A stretch of 5,594 bases of DNA from Alteromonas_E sp964230255 (GTDB taxonomy: Bacteria; Pseudomonadota; Gammaproteobacteria; Enterobacterales; Alteromonadaceae), in contig CAXRGW010000013.1 in assembly GCA_964230255.1 (NCBI GenBank), positions 1 through 5,594 of the forward strand, in the 5' to 3' direction. A program made the translations under genes and the position numbers. Numbering within the stretch: the first letter of the stretch is position 1; each line of letters starts with the position of its first letter. This document shows, one piece after another, positions 1 to 5,594 of this stretch. The notes below the pieces were generated by a model. It was given only the letters and a program-made list of their open reading frames with translations, was not told where the DNA came from and searched no databases.

Positions 1-1845
1 ATGGAACAGCTGACTAAGCCAGAGATAGTTAAGGGTTTGCGTGAATACAGCACATTTAAAGTAAAAAGCTCTTTGCCTAAGGCAGAATTATTGGTTCCCG
101 CGCTTGCGCATATAGACACTGTCGGATTCGCCCAGAGCGAAGTAATGCAGGCATATCTCGTACGCAATTTTGATCAACACCTACAGTATTTTTTGTTTCT
201 CTTTTTCGGTCATTTGCGCGGCACGTTAAGTCAGTTCTCGATGCGTGATTTAGGTGTCATGCGCACCCGGCGTGACAGTCAAAATAGCCAAGCACATTTT
301 GACTGCCAGCGCACAGCGGAATCTGCCTTTTACTATGCGCAGTTGCGCCGTATTGCTAAATTCCACACGGCAATGCTAGATAAGCCGGTAAACTTGGATA
401 ACTTACCTTCGGCCCACGGCCATGTGGCCAATCGTCACCGCGACGACTATCTTTATTGGTTGGGCAAACATTTTCTATCCACTGACCGCACTTTCGCGCT
501 GCGCGCGTTAGCGGCGTCAAACGCCGACATAGCGCAAGAGAAATGGCTTCGCGAACGTTACAAAGATGGTGATAAAGGAGCTGTCGAACAACACCTGCTT
601 GCCATTATCGATAATCCACTTAGTGAAGAATTGTTGGTCTTCGCAGAAGATTTTATGGCGCGTAAATACCGCAAGAAAAAAACCAGTCGGATGACTGATT
701 TACTTGCTCAAGCTACTACGGTATTAAACATTGATGAAGTCCACGTTAATCGTGTTGAGGCTGGAGTTATGGCCTATTATCGACGCATCGACAATGTGCA
801 CTGCTATCGCACTGAAAACAGTCTTTGGTTAAGCTTATTCGGCTTGGCGTTTTGGGATATTATTTACAGTGTCGACAGCCAAGCACTTAGCAATGAATTC
901 GATATTAGACCGAAGGTATTGCTAGAAGATAGGTTATACAGTGATCATGCTGAGTTGATCGAACAGCGTCTTAATAGCTGGCAAACACCGCAACAGCTAA
1001 TGCACTTTATTGTTAGTCAATCTGCACAGCACTACGGCAAGATCAATAGTATGTTCCAGTGGCACAGAGAGCTGTTAACCCCAATCAAGGTGTTACTGAC
1101 CCATAGTAGTATCGACTCTATCAAGGCTTTGTTGCGCGCCATGACACAGAATTTTCAGGCGCTGCGCGATGGCTTTCCAGACATTATGGTGGTTGCTAAC
1201 GGCCAACTCAGGTTTGAAGAAATTAAAGCGCCCGGTGACTCATTGCGACGCAATCAATTAGTGTCCTTAGATAAACTCAAAGATTGTGGCTTTGATGTGC
1301 AAATTACCAAAGTGCAGTGGTGTCGAGACCCGATGCAACCATATGCCGTAGTCGACGTTGAAACTACCGGTGGGCGTGGAAGTTATCACCGCATTACCGA
1401 AATAGGCATAGTAAAAATTATAAATGGTGAGGTTGTAGCGACGTGGCAATCACTGATCAATCCCCAACGCAGTATACCTGCCAATATCACTGCGCTGACT
1501 GGTATTGACAATGCAATGGTTGCAGATGCACCAATTTTTGCTGAGATCGCTGACGAACTAGAGAGCTTCACCGAGGGATGTATTTTCGTAGCGCATAATG
1601 TCAATTTTGATTACGGCTTTATTCGCCATGAATATGACCGTTTGGATCGCAGTTATCGACGCCCAAAAGTCTGCACCTGTGCCGATATGCGAAAAGCGGT
1701 TCCTGGCCTCCGCTCCTATTCATTAGCCAACTTAACTCGTCATTTTGGGATTCAAATGGACCGGCATCACCGTGCATTGTCAGATGCCAAAGCGGCGGCA
1801 GGATTACTCAAGGTGATCCACCAGCAAAAAGGCGCAAACCACTAA
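1..1845 (+). CDS. FAN1-type VRR-NUC nuclease fused to a DEDDh (DnaQ-like) 3'-5' exonuclease, probably 5'-partial
   Basis: This is a two-nuclease fusion, presumably acting on DNA repair intermediates in the cytoplasm. Residues 4-38 look like a SAP helix-extension-helix (LTKPEIVKGL, then KAELLVPAL). A FAN1-like block FFGHLRGTLSQF is at 68-79, followed by a helical, TPR-like region. The FAN1 signature VEAGVMAYY carries Glu253, followed by LFGLAFWDIIY at 279-289. The VRR-NUC core has GFPDI (Asp394) and EIK (Glu407, Lys409). From about 447 a DEDDh exonuclease begins: VVDVETTG (Asp452, Glu454), FVAHNVNFDYGF (Asp537) and HRALSDA (His590, Asp595), so all five catalytic residues are present. FAN1 enzymes are structure-specific 5'-flap nucleases of crosslink repair; DEDDh enzymes trim 3' ends. 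Combined action here is inferred. Compared with Pseudomonas FAN1 (from memory, first metal-binding Glu near 375), about 120 N-terminal residues are missing. The frame opens at base 1, so no ribosome site is visible and the true start is probably upstream. Family assignment is confident; the start is not. Confidence 0.9.
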   Translation: MEQLTKPEIVKGLREYSTFKVKSSLPKAELLVPALAHIDTVGFAQSEVMQAYLVRNFDQHLQYFLFLFFGHLRGTLSQFSMRDLGVMRTRRDSQNSQAHFDCQRTAESAFYYAQLRRIAKFHTAMLDKPVNLDNLPSAHGHVANRHRDDYLYWLGKHFLSTDRTFALRALAASNADIAQEKWLRERYKDGDKGAVEQHLLAIIDNPLSEELLVFAEDFMARKYRKKKTSRMTDLLAQATTVLNIDEVHVNRVEAGVMAYYRRIDNVHCYRTENSLWLSLFGLAFWDIIYSVDSQALSNEFDIRPKVLLEDRLYSDHAELIEQRLNSWQTPQQLMHFIVSQSAQHYGKINSMFQWHRELLTPIKVLLTHSSIDSIKALLRAMTQNFQALRDGFPDIMVVANGQLRFEEIKAPGDSLRRNQLVSLDKLKDCGFDVQITKVQWCRDPMQPYAVVDVETTGGRGSYHRITEIGIVKIINGEVVATWQSLINPQRSIPANITALTGIDNAMVADAPIFAEIADELESFTEGCIFVAHNVNFDYGFIRHEYDRLDRSYRRPKVCTCADMRKAVPGLRSYSLANLTRHFGIQMDRHHRALSDAKAAAGLLKVIHQQKGANH

Positions 1846-2106
1846 TTAGCGTTTTCGTGCAGGTTTATATTGGGTTGGGCAATAGCCGCGACTAACACTC
1901 GGATCGCGTAACTTAGCATGCTTGGTAGCACGCCCTGAAACTCTAGCGCGCCAGTTGTTAAAGGCTGTGCGCTTAAGTCGCGCGCGCATTAACGCGATCA
2001 CCTGAGACTCAGCTAAACCGTATAACCGCTCAATAGCTTCGAATGGGGTTCTATCTTCCCAAGCCATCTCGATTACACGTGATATGTCCTCTTCGCTACT
2101 AAGCAT
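1846..2106 (-). CDS. TIGR03643/DUF2805 family small protein
   Basis: This is an 86-residue protein of a conserved family with no known function. The match rests on the N-terminal core VIEMAWEDRTPFEAIERLYG (residues 11-30), the segment LAESQVIALMRARL, and the basic block NWRARVSGRATKHAKLR (51-67). These fit the usual family pattern of an acidic start, a helix-turn-helix-like middle and an RVSGRxTKH motif. The tail (KPARKR) is strongly basic, so nucleic acid binding is plausible but inferred. The ATG at 2104-2106 is preferred because the family motif begins soon after it and a weak AAAGAG site lies six bases upstream. An in-frame TTG at 2128-2130 would add eight residues that do not look like the family. 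The gene overlaps the upstream DUF6435 stop codon by eight bases (ATGCTTAG), suggesting coupled translation. Its stop codon directly abuts that of the convergent nuclease gene. Confidence 0.85.
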   Translation of the reverse strand: MLSSEEDISRVIEMAWEDRTPFEAIERLYGLAESQVIALMRARLKRTAFNNWRARVSGRATKHAKLRDPSVSRGYCPTQYKPARKR

Positions 2107-2278
2107 CTTTTGCTCTTTCGTGCACCTCAATAGTCTGCCACAACTGTTCTGCTTCTGCCGTTAACATTGAGTACGTTTTAATATCGCCTTTGCGCTGTGC
2201 CAACATCGCTTGTTCGAGCTTTATATCGTATTGCTTACGCAGCTTTTTGGTGGGATCTGATTTGAATAAACCGAACAT
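2099..2278 (-). CDS. DUF6435 (Lacal_2735-like) small protein
   Basis: This 59-residue protein has the layout of the DUF6435/Lacal_2735 family. It starts MFGLFKSDPTKKLRKQY, continues with a charged helix containing EQAMLAQRKGDIKTY, and ends with LTAEAEQLWQTIE. It is predicted to be a small, soluble helical hairpin. There is no signal peptide or membrane segment. No biochemical function is known to me and none is claimed. The ATG at 2276-2278 is chosen because the family begins MFGLF and an AAGG ribosome site lies five bases upstream. An in-frame ATG at 2309-2311 would add eleven residues without a ribosome site. The gene sits 63 bases downstream of the transglutaminase-like gene and overlaps the next gene by eight bases. 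It could be read through from upstream or have its own weak promoter in the gap. Confidence 0.82.
   Translation of the reverse strand: MFGLFKSDPTKKLRKQYDIKLEQAMLAQRKGDIKTYSMLTAEAEQLWQTIEVHERAKDA
2113..2118 (-). promoter_or_regulatory. weak ribosome binding site of the TIGR03643 gene
   Basis: The minus strand has AAAGAG followed by six bases and then the ATG at 2104-2106. The site lies in the final codons of the DUF6435 gene. It is a poor match to AGGAGG, so translation probably depends partly on ribosomes terminating at the overlapping TAG. Confidence 0.45.
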
Positions 2279-2283
2279 ATCTA

Positions 2284-2287
2284 CCTT
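2284..2287 (-). promoter_or_regulatory. ribosome binding site of the DUF6435 gene
   Basis: The minus strand reads TAAGGTAGAT directly before the ATG at 2276-2278, placing an AAGG core five bases from the start codon. It supports the MFGLF start over the ATG eleven codons upstream, which has no purine-rich site before it. Confidence 0.6.
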
Positions 2288-2296
2288 AGAAAAGTA

Positions 2297-2326
2297 ATCA
2301 TAGATAAACATGTTACGGCTGTTTAA
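2297..2326 (-). promoter_or_regulatory. possible weak promoter before the DUF6435-TIGR03643 pair
   Basis: In the 63-base gap the minus strand has TATGAT (2302-2297), one base off the TATAAT -10 consensus. It is preceded at 18 bases by TTAAAC (2326-2321), a poor -35. It would place a transcript start shortly before the DUF6435 ribosome site. The weak -35 makes this only a suggestion; read-through from the upstream envelope genes would also explain expression. Confidence 0.25.
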
Positions 2327-2341
2327 TCGGCTTTGATCAAT

Positions 2342-4342
2342 TCAGCGTCGCTTCAATGCATCGCGCAGCCGCGAGCGCAATTGGTTGGCTGAAGGATCTT
2401 TTTGCAGGGTATTACTTACCCAAACTGAGAAATACAATGAATCGCGAATTTTATGTAGATTCGCAATGTGGTTAGACATCGCTTGCGTTGGAACGTGATC
2501 TTGCTTAATTACGTACTCATGCTGAATAGCGATATGCGTCGGCTCAGCTTCTAGTGTGCGCACATATCGCGTACTTTCATCTTCCAATACGTAAGGGTTA
2601 GTGTCCAGCTCCCATTCGATCTCTTCGGGCAAGTTAAAACGAATCGTATGCTGAGCAACAAATCCGTTGTACAAGGCTAAGGGCATGCTGCGCTCTTTAA
2701 CTGTGGGTAATGAAGCGATACCGCCAATGTTTTCGCCGAATAAGTTGATCGTCAGTTGCTCTTGAGACAAATCAAAGTAGTCAGGAATGGCATATTCACC
2801 GGTAAAGGTCAAACGATTTCGAGTACTATCATCGCTTGACGTCAACCCGCTAACCTCTTGCATGTTCGGATAAATGCGAAGGTAGAAATTGAGTAGATCT
2901 TTTTCAAACGCCTTAATCCCATCGCTCGCAATATAAGCGCGCATGTCCTCGGCTTCAGCACCTTCAAAGCCCACTGTGACTTGCATACTGACGGGCTCAT
3001 CGTATGCGGTCGCAGTCAACACCTCGTCTAAGGCGCGAATTTTCAAGTGTTTTTGCGGGGCAACAACATCACTAAACTGACTTTCTCCTTGCCTGATCAC
3101 TAAGCCCTTTTGAAAGTCTCCAACCCCGCGGTTGTCTAATGATGTTTTTTGAAAGTTACGAGTGCCATCTATCCAGTACTCTTCGCCATCTACATAAAAT
3201 ACTGAAATTACGTGGTCAAAGGCACTTGGACTTGGCATGTAATCCATTACGCCTTTGCGTGAATGCATTGATACCAATGCTGCATATGCATCAATACCAG
3301 CATGTCGCAGCAACAAAGCAATCATGTATCCTTTGTCTTTGCAGTCGCCATAACGACGCTCAAAGATTAAATCCGGCGTATTGGGCAAGTGGGTATTCTG
3401 GCCTAATAAGAGTCCCACATAGCGAATATCATTTTGGACAAAATCTACAACTCGCTCTGCATATTCCAATTGCGATTCTGATTCAGCTAGCCATTCCTGA
3501 GCCATAGCCTTAACGTCACTAGATAGCTCTGCATCGTAATCAAATAGTGTTTGCGCCCATTCAGACACTTCTCCCCAGTTGTCATACTCTGTGAACTCTA
3601 TGTAACCATAAGGATTATACCAATTCGGATAATCGCCCTCATCGACAACTGCATCTACATTGTCCTGTTGCCACCGGTAGGTGTATAGCCCCTGGTTTTG
3701 TTCAACGGTCACTTCGCCGGGAGTGTTGGTTTTAGAATGATTTAGCTCTCGGTCACTGAAAACCTTCACAGCGCCGCGCGCAAAGGGGATCATCCAAGTC
3801 GTAGTAAAAGTAGTAAAGCGTTCTTCGCCGTAAATGCTATTAGTACCTTCAACCGAGTAATCATATTCCACTTGATCGCCAACGCGAGCATCAGGGATAA
3901 GAATCAGTGCCATGACCTCACCCGTGATAATCCCCATATTCAGTTCGCTTTCTTGCTGAACCAGTCGAATGTTGACTTTATCCATCACATCTAAACGCTC
4001 GCCATCACGGATAATATGAACGTTGTGAATAAAGAGTTCTTGGAAATCAGGGATAAAATATAGACTGAGTCGCGCGCCATCACTCAAGGCTTGTTCACTG
4101 CGAATAGTCTGCACCGTGCGACGGTAATACCTGTGTTGATCGCCAACCAAATACATTTGCGAACTAAACAGCTCAATAGTTAAAGCCAAACTATCATCTG
4201 GCGTTTCACTCGGTACCACAACCGACTCAACCCATGAGGGTGTTGGTTCTAAGGTGTATTCAAAACCACCGGAAGCAACTGTAGAGGACTGTGCATTGGC
4301 GCAGAAAACTAGGCTTGCTAAAAACATCATCCATTGTTTCAT
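2342..4342 (-). CDS. secreted DUF3857 / transglutaminase-like protein
   Basis: This 666-residue protein is probably periplasmic. The N-terminus MKQWMMFLASLVFCANAQS is a typical Sec signal peptide, with likely cleavage after Ala17 (ANA-QS). Residues about 70-235 form a DUF3857 region of beta-rich character (for example RLSLYFIPDFQELFIHNVHI and ALILIPDARVGDQVEYDYSV). Residues about 310-395 are a transglutaminase-like fold of the papain superfamily with a full catalytic triad: Cys334 in YGDCKDK, His377 in FDHVISVF and Asp392 in YWIDGT. The remaining C-terminal 270 residues look like further beta domains, with a basic end (LRSRLRDALKRR) and no membrane anchor. Members may act as proteases or amide-forming enzymes; the substrate is unknown. 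The start is fixed by an AAGGAGA ribosome site seven bases upstream and by the signal peptide; a longer reading to 4429 adds an Arg-rich stretch not expected before a signal peptide. The ATG overlaps the stop of the lipoprotein gene (ATGA). Confidence 0.9.
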   Translation of the reverse strand: MKQWMMFLASLVFCANAQSSTVASGGFEYTLEPTPSWVESVVVPSETPDDSLALTIELFSSQMYLVGDQHRYYRRTVQTIRSEQALSDGARLSLYFIPDFQELFIHNVHIIRDGERLDVMDKVNIRLVQQESELNMGIITGEVMALILIPDARVGDQVEYDYSVEGTNSIYGEERFTTFTTTWMIPFARGAVKVFSDRELNHSKTNTPGEVTVEQNQGLYTYRWQQDNVDAVVDEGDYPNWYNPYGYIEFTEYDNWGEVSEWAQTLFDYDAELSSDVKAMAQEWLAESESQLEYAERVVDFVQNDIRYVGLLLGQNTHLPNTPDLIFERRYGDCKDKGYMIALLLRHAGIDAYAALVSMHSRKGVMDYMPSPSAFDHVISVFYVDGEEYWIDGTRNFQKTSLDNRGVGDFQKGLVIRQGESQFSDVVAPQKHLKIRALDEVLTATAYDEPVSMQVTVGFEGAEAEDMRAYIASDGIKAFEKDLLNFYLRIYPNMQEVSGLTSSDDSTRNRLTFTGEYAIPDYFDLSQEQLTINLFGENIGGIASLPTVKERSMPLALYNGFVAQHTIRFNLPEEIEWELDTNPYVLEDESTRYVRTLEAEPTHIAIQHEYVIKQDHVPTQAMSNHIANLHKIRDSLYFSVWVSNTLQKDPSANQLRSRLRDALKRR

Positions 4343-5556
4343 GCGACTTCTCCTTGCTCTGTTAGCACTAAAATATCCGCGAGGCGTTGTAGCATCACGG
4401 CATTTTCTCCTGGGTAACTGTCTTGCCAACGCTTAACTCCATCTGCGAAAGCATCTCTATCTTTAGCTGATAGCTGCCTTAGCCATTGTTGATGTGTATC
4501 GCTTAATTCAACATGAGCAACCATCACACGCAACCAGAAATCAATCGTATTTTCTACACCATGTAAATCAACATGATGCAGGAGCATTTCATTCATGTAT
4601 GCATACTCATCCGGATTGTTCTCGAGTAAAATCAAACCAAGAAAAACCTCCGCATCGGTAACACCAGCTTGACTGTACTCTACTAAGCGGTCAGCCAGAA
4701 TTTCAAACTCTTCGATGTTGCCCAGATTAAAATGCGCATGACTTACCAAATATACAAGAGTTGGAGAAATATTCTCAGTGTCAATGACCTGATCAATAAT
4801 ATCTTGATATCTACCTTCGTATAACGCTTCTCGAACTTGATAGAGCAGCCCCGTATATTGGCCCGTGCTGAATAACTGCATTCGCAACAAACTGGAGCGC
4901 AATCGGCCGTTGTACTGATATCCAGTTACAGAAAACATATTTGCTTCATGGGCTTTGGCTATATCTGAATAGAAGAACGTGTAGCTGCCATTAACTGTGT
5001 CGATTGCATGATTCAAGAAGTAGTTCTTTTGTTTAGTTGCAACTAACTCAACGTCAAATACTTCAATATCCGCCCACTGCAACATATATTGCGCTTCATA
5101 GGGTTCTCGCGTGCTGATCGAAGTGGCCTTACTATTTCCTGTACCATTTGCAAGCAGCAATTCAGTAATATGTGCAATTGCCACTTCGGAACGGTCAACT
5201 AAAGCCTGATCACCGAGAAATGCGCCACAACCGCGATTCATCGAGTGAGCGGCAATACTGGTCGGATGTAGTTTAAGGGCTGCGTCCACCACAGCTAACA
5301 TCTCAGCATTACAGTGTTGTTCATCTGGAAATTGATCAACGTTATTAATTAACTTTAAATACGCCAGTTTCACGTCGTCATAAGGCGCTTGATGATATGC
5401 ATTCATTTGCTCCAAAAATGTCTGTTGTTCGGGCTCAAAAACCGGTGTGTCAGTCGGTATAAACACTGAAGTTGGTGTATAAAACTGAGGTTCAGTAACC
5501 TGGCAACCTACTAGGGCAAAAACCAGTGAACATAGGGCGAACAGTTTATATTTCAT
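4339..5556 (-). CDS. exported lipoprotein with DUF4919-like region and helical C-terminal half
   Basis: This 405-residue protein starts MKYKLFALCSLVFALVGC, a type II signal peptide with lipobox LVGC and lipidated Cys18. Gln at the next position does not signal inner-membrane retention, so the outer membrane is the likely site. Residues about 45-205 resemble DUF4919-type proteins: a helical opening (DDVKLAYLKLINN), then NGTGNSKATS at 137-146, and a beta stretch ending in YTFFYSDIAK. This match is by pattern and is moderate. The rest (about 210-400) is alpha-helical, with a TPR-like unit around YLVSHAHFNLGNIEEFEILA. No catalytic motif is visible, so a scaffold or adaptor role is possible but inferred. 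The start is uncertain: an in-frame ATG at 5572-5574 adds six residues (MDIYCT), and neither ATG has a clear Shine-Dalgarno. The stop overlaps the start of the downstream transglutaminase-like gene by four bases, suggesting a coupled pair acting together in the envelope. Confidence 0.8.
   Translation of the reverse strand: MKYKLFALCSLVFALVGCQVTEPQFYTPTSVFIPTDTPVFEPEQQTFLEQMNAYHQAPYDDVKLAYLKLINNVDQFPDEQHCNAEMLAVVDAALKLHPTSIAAHSMNRGCGAFLGDQALVDRSEVAIAHITELLLANGTGNSKATSISTREPYEAQYMLQWADIEVFDVELVATKQKNYFLNHAIDTVNGSYTFFYSDIAKAHEANMFSVTGYQYNGRLRSSLLRMQLFSTGQYTGLLYQVREALYEGRYQDIIDQVIDTENISPTLVYLVSHAHFNLGNIEEFEILADRLVEYSQAGVTDAEVFLGLILLENNPDEYAYMNEMLLHHVDLHGVENTIDFWLRVMVAHVELSDTHQQWLRQLSAKDRDAFADGVKRWQDSYPGENAVMLQRLADILVLTEQGEVA
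4349..4355 (-). promoter_or_regulatory. strong ribosome binding site of the DUF3857/transglutaminase-like gene
   Basis: On the minus strand the sequence reads AAGGAGA, with the AGGAG core seven bases before the ATG at 4340-4342. It lies inside the last codons of the lipoprotein gene. It decides the start of the transglutaminase-like protein and rules against the longer reading that begins at 4429. The site also means the downstream gene can recruit ribosomes on its own as well as through the ATGA overlap. Confidence 0.85.
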
Positions 5557-5594
5557 GGTGCAGTAAATGTCCATTTTTTGGGTAGAGCTATAGG

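Noticed and set aside
1267..1604. Two minus-strand open frames of 60 and 72 codons inside the nuclease gene
   Set aside because: They run antisense to conserved VRR-NUC and exonuclease motifs, have no ribosome site that I can see and no recognisable domain.
1831..1860. Imperfect inverted repeat around the abutting stop codons as a bidirectional terminator
   Set aside because: Beyond CTAATTAG the arms pair only patchily (a C-G pair and an AAA/TTT match between mismatches), the stem is AT-rich, and no proper T tract follows.
2333..2340. Perfect palindrome TTGATCAA at the end of the transglutaminase-like gene, as an operator or terminator
   Set aside because: Eight bases is short enough to occur by chance, there is no GC-rich stem or T run, and no second copy was seen in the gap.
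3139..3507. Plus-strand open frame of 122 codons antisense to the transglutaminase-like gene
   Set aside because: It lies wholly inside a well-supported gene covering its catalytic core, shows no family resemblance, and is rich in Cys, His and Leu as expected from an antisense frame.
4343..4429. N-terminal extension of the transglutaminase-like protein (start at 4429)
   Set aside because: It would place an Arg-rich stretch before a clean signal peptide and ignore the AAGGAGA site seven bases before the ATG at 4342.
4254..4436. Plus-strand open frame of 60 codons over the lipoprotein/transglutaminase junction
   Set aside because: It is antisense to the signal peptide and ribosome site of a real gene and has no family features.
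1..5594. Phage, defence-island or mobile-element origin for the region
   Set aside because: VRR-NUC and DnaQ-like domains occur in phages, but no integrase, transposase, terminal repeats or recognised defence gene is present, and the neighbours look like ordinary chromosomal genes.

Overview
The window looks like chromosomal DNA from a gammaproteobacterium, probably marine and near the Alteromonadales/Cellvibrionales. The reasons are mid-range base composition by eye, a FAN1-type VRR-NUC nuclease of the bacterial kind, the small families TIGR03643/DUF2805 and DUF6435, and an envelope lipoprotein next to a DUF3857 transglutaminase-like protein. The taxonomic placement is an inference from family distribution. 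I see no RNA gene, mobile element, CRISPR array or integration site. Coding density is very high: five genes fill almost everything, and no gene-free stretch exceeds about 65 bases.

Plus strand, 1-1845: one long nuclease gene. Residues 1-440 are the SAP-like, helical and VRR-NUC parts of a FAN1 nuclease. Residues 447-610 are a complete DnaQ-like DEDDh 3'-5' exonuclease. The reading frame opens at the first base of the window and seems to lack about 120 residues at the N-terminus compared with bacterial FAN1, so the gene probably continues upstream of the window.

Minus strand, 5556 down to 1846: four genes run in one direction. First comes an exported lipoprotein with a DUF4919-like region, then a secreted DUF3857/transglutaminase-like protein. 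The two overlap by ATGA. After a 63-base gap come a 59-residue DUF6435 protein and an 86-residue TIGR03643 protein, which overlap by eight bases. The last minus-strand gene and the nuclease gene converge with their stop codons directly abutting (TAATTA), leaving no space between them.

Functionally there are three units: a DNA repair or processing nuclease, an envelope pair that is probably translationally coupled and acts in the periplasm, and a pair of tiny cytoplasmic proteins of unknown role. The most distinctive item is the FAN1-exonuclease fusion. The most system-like item is the lipoprotein/transglutaminase pair.
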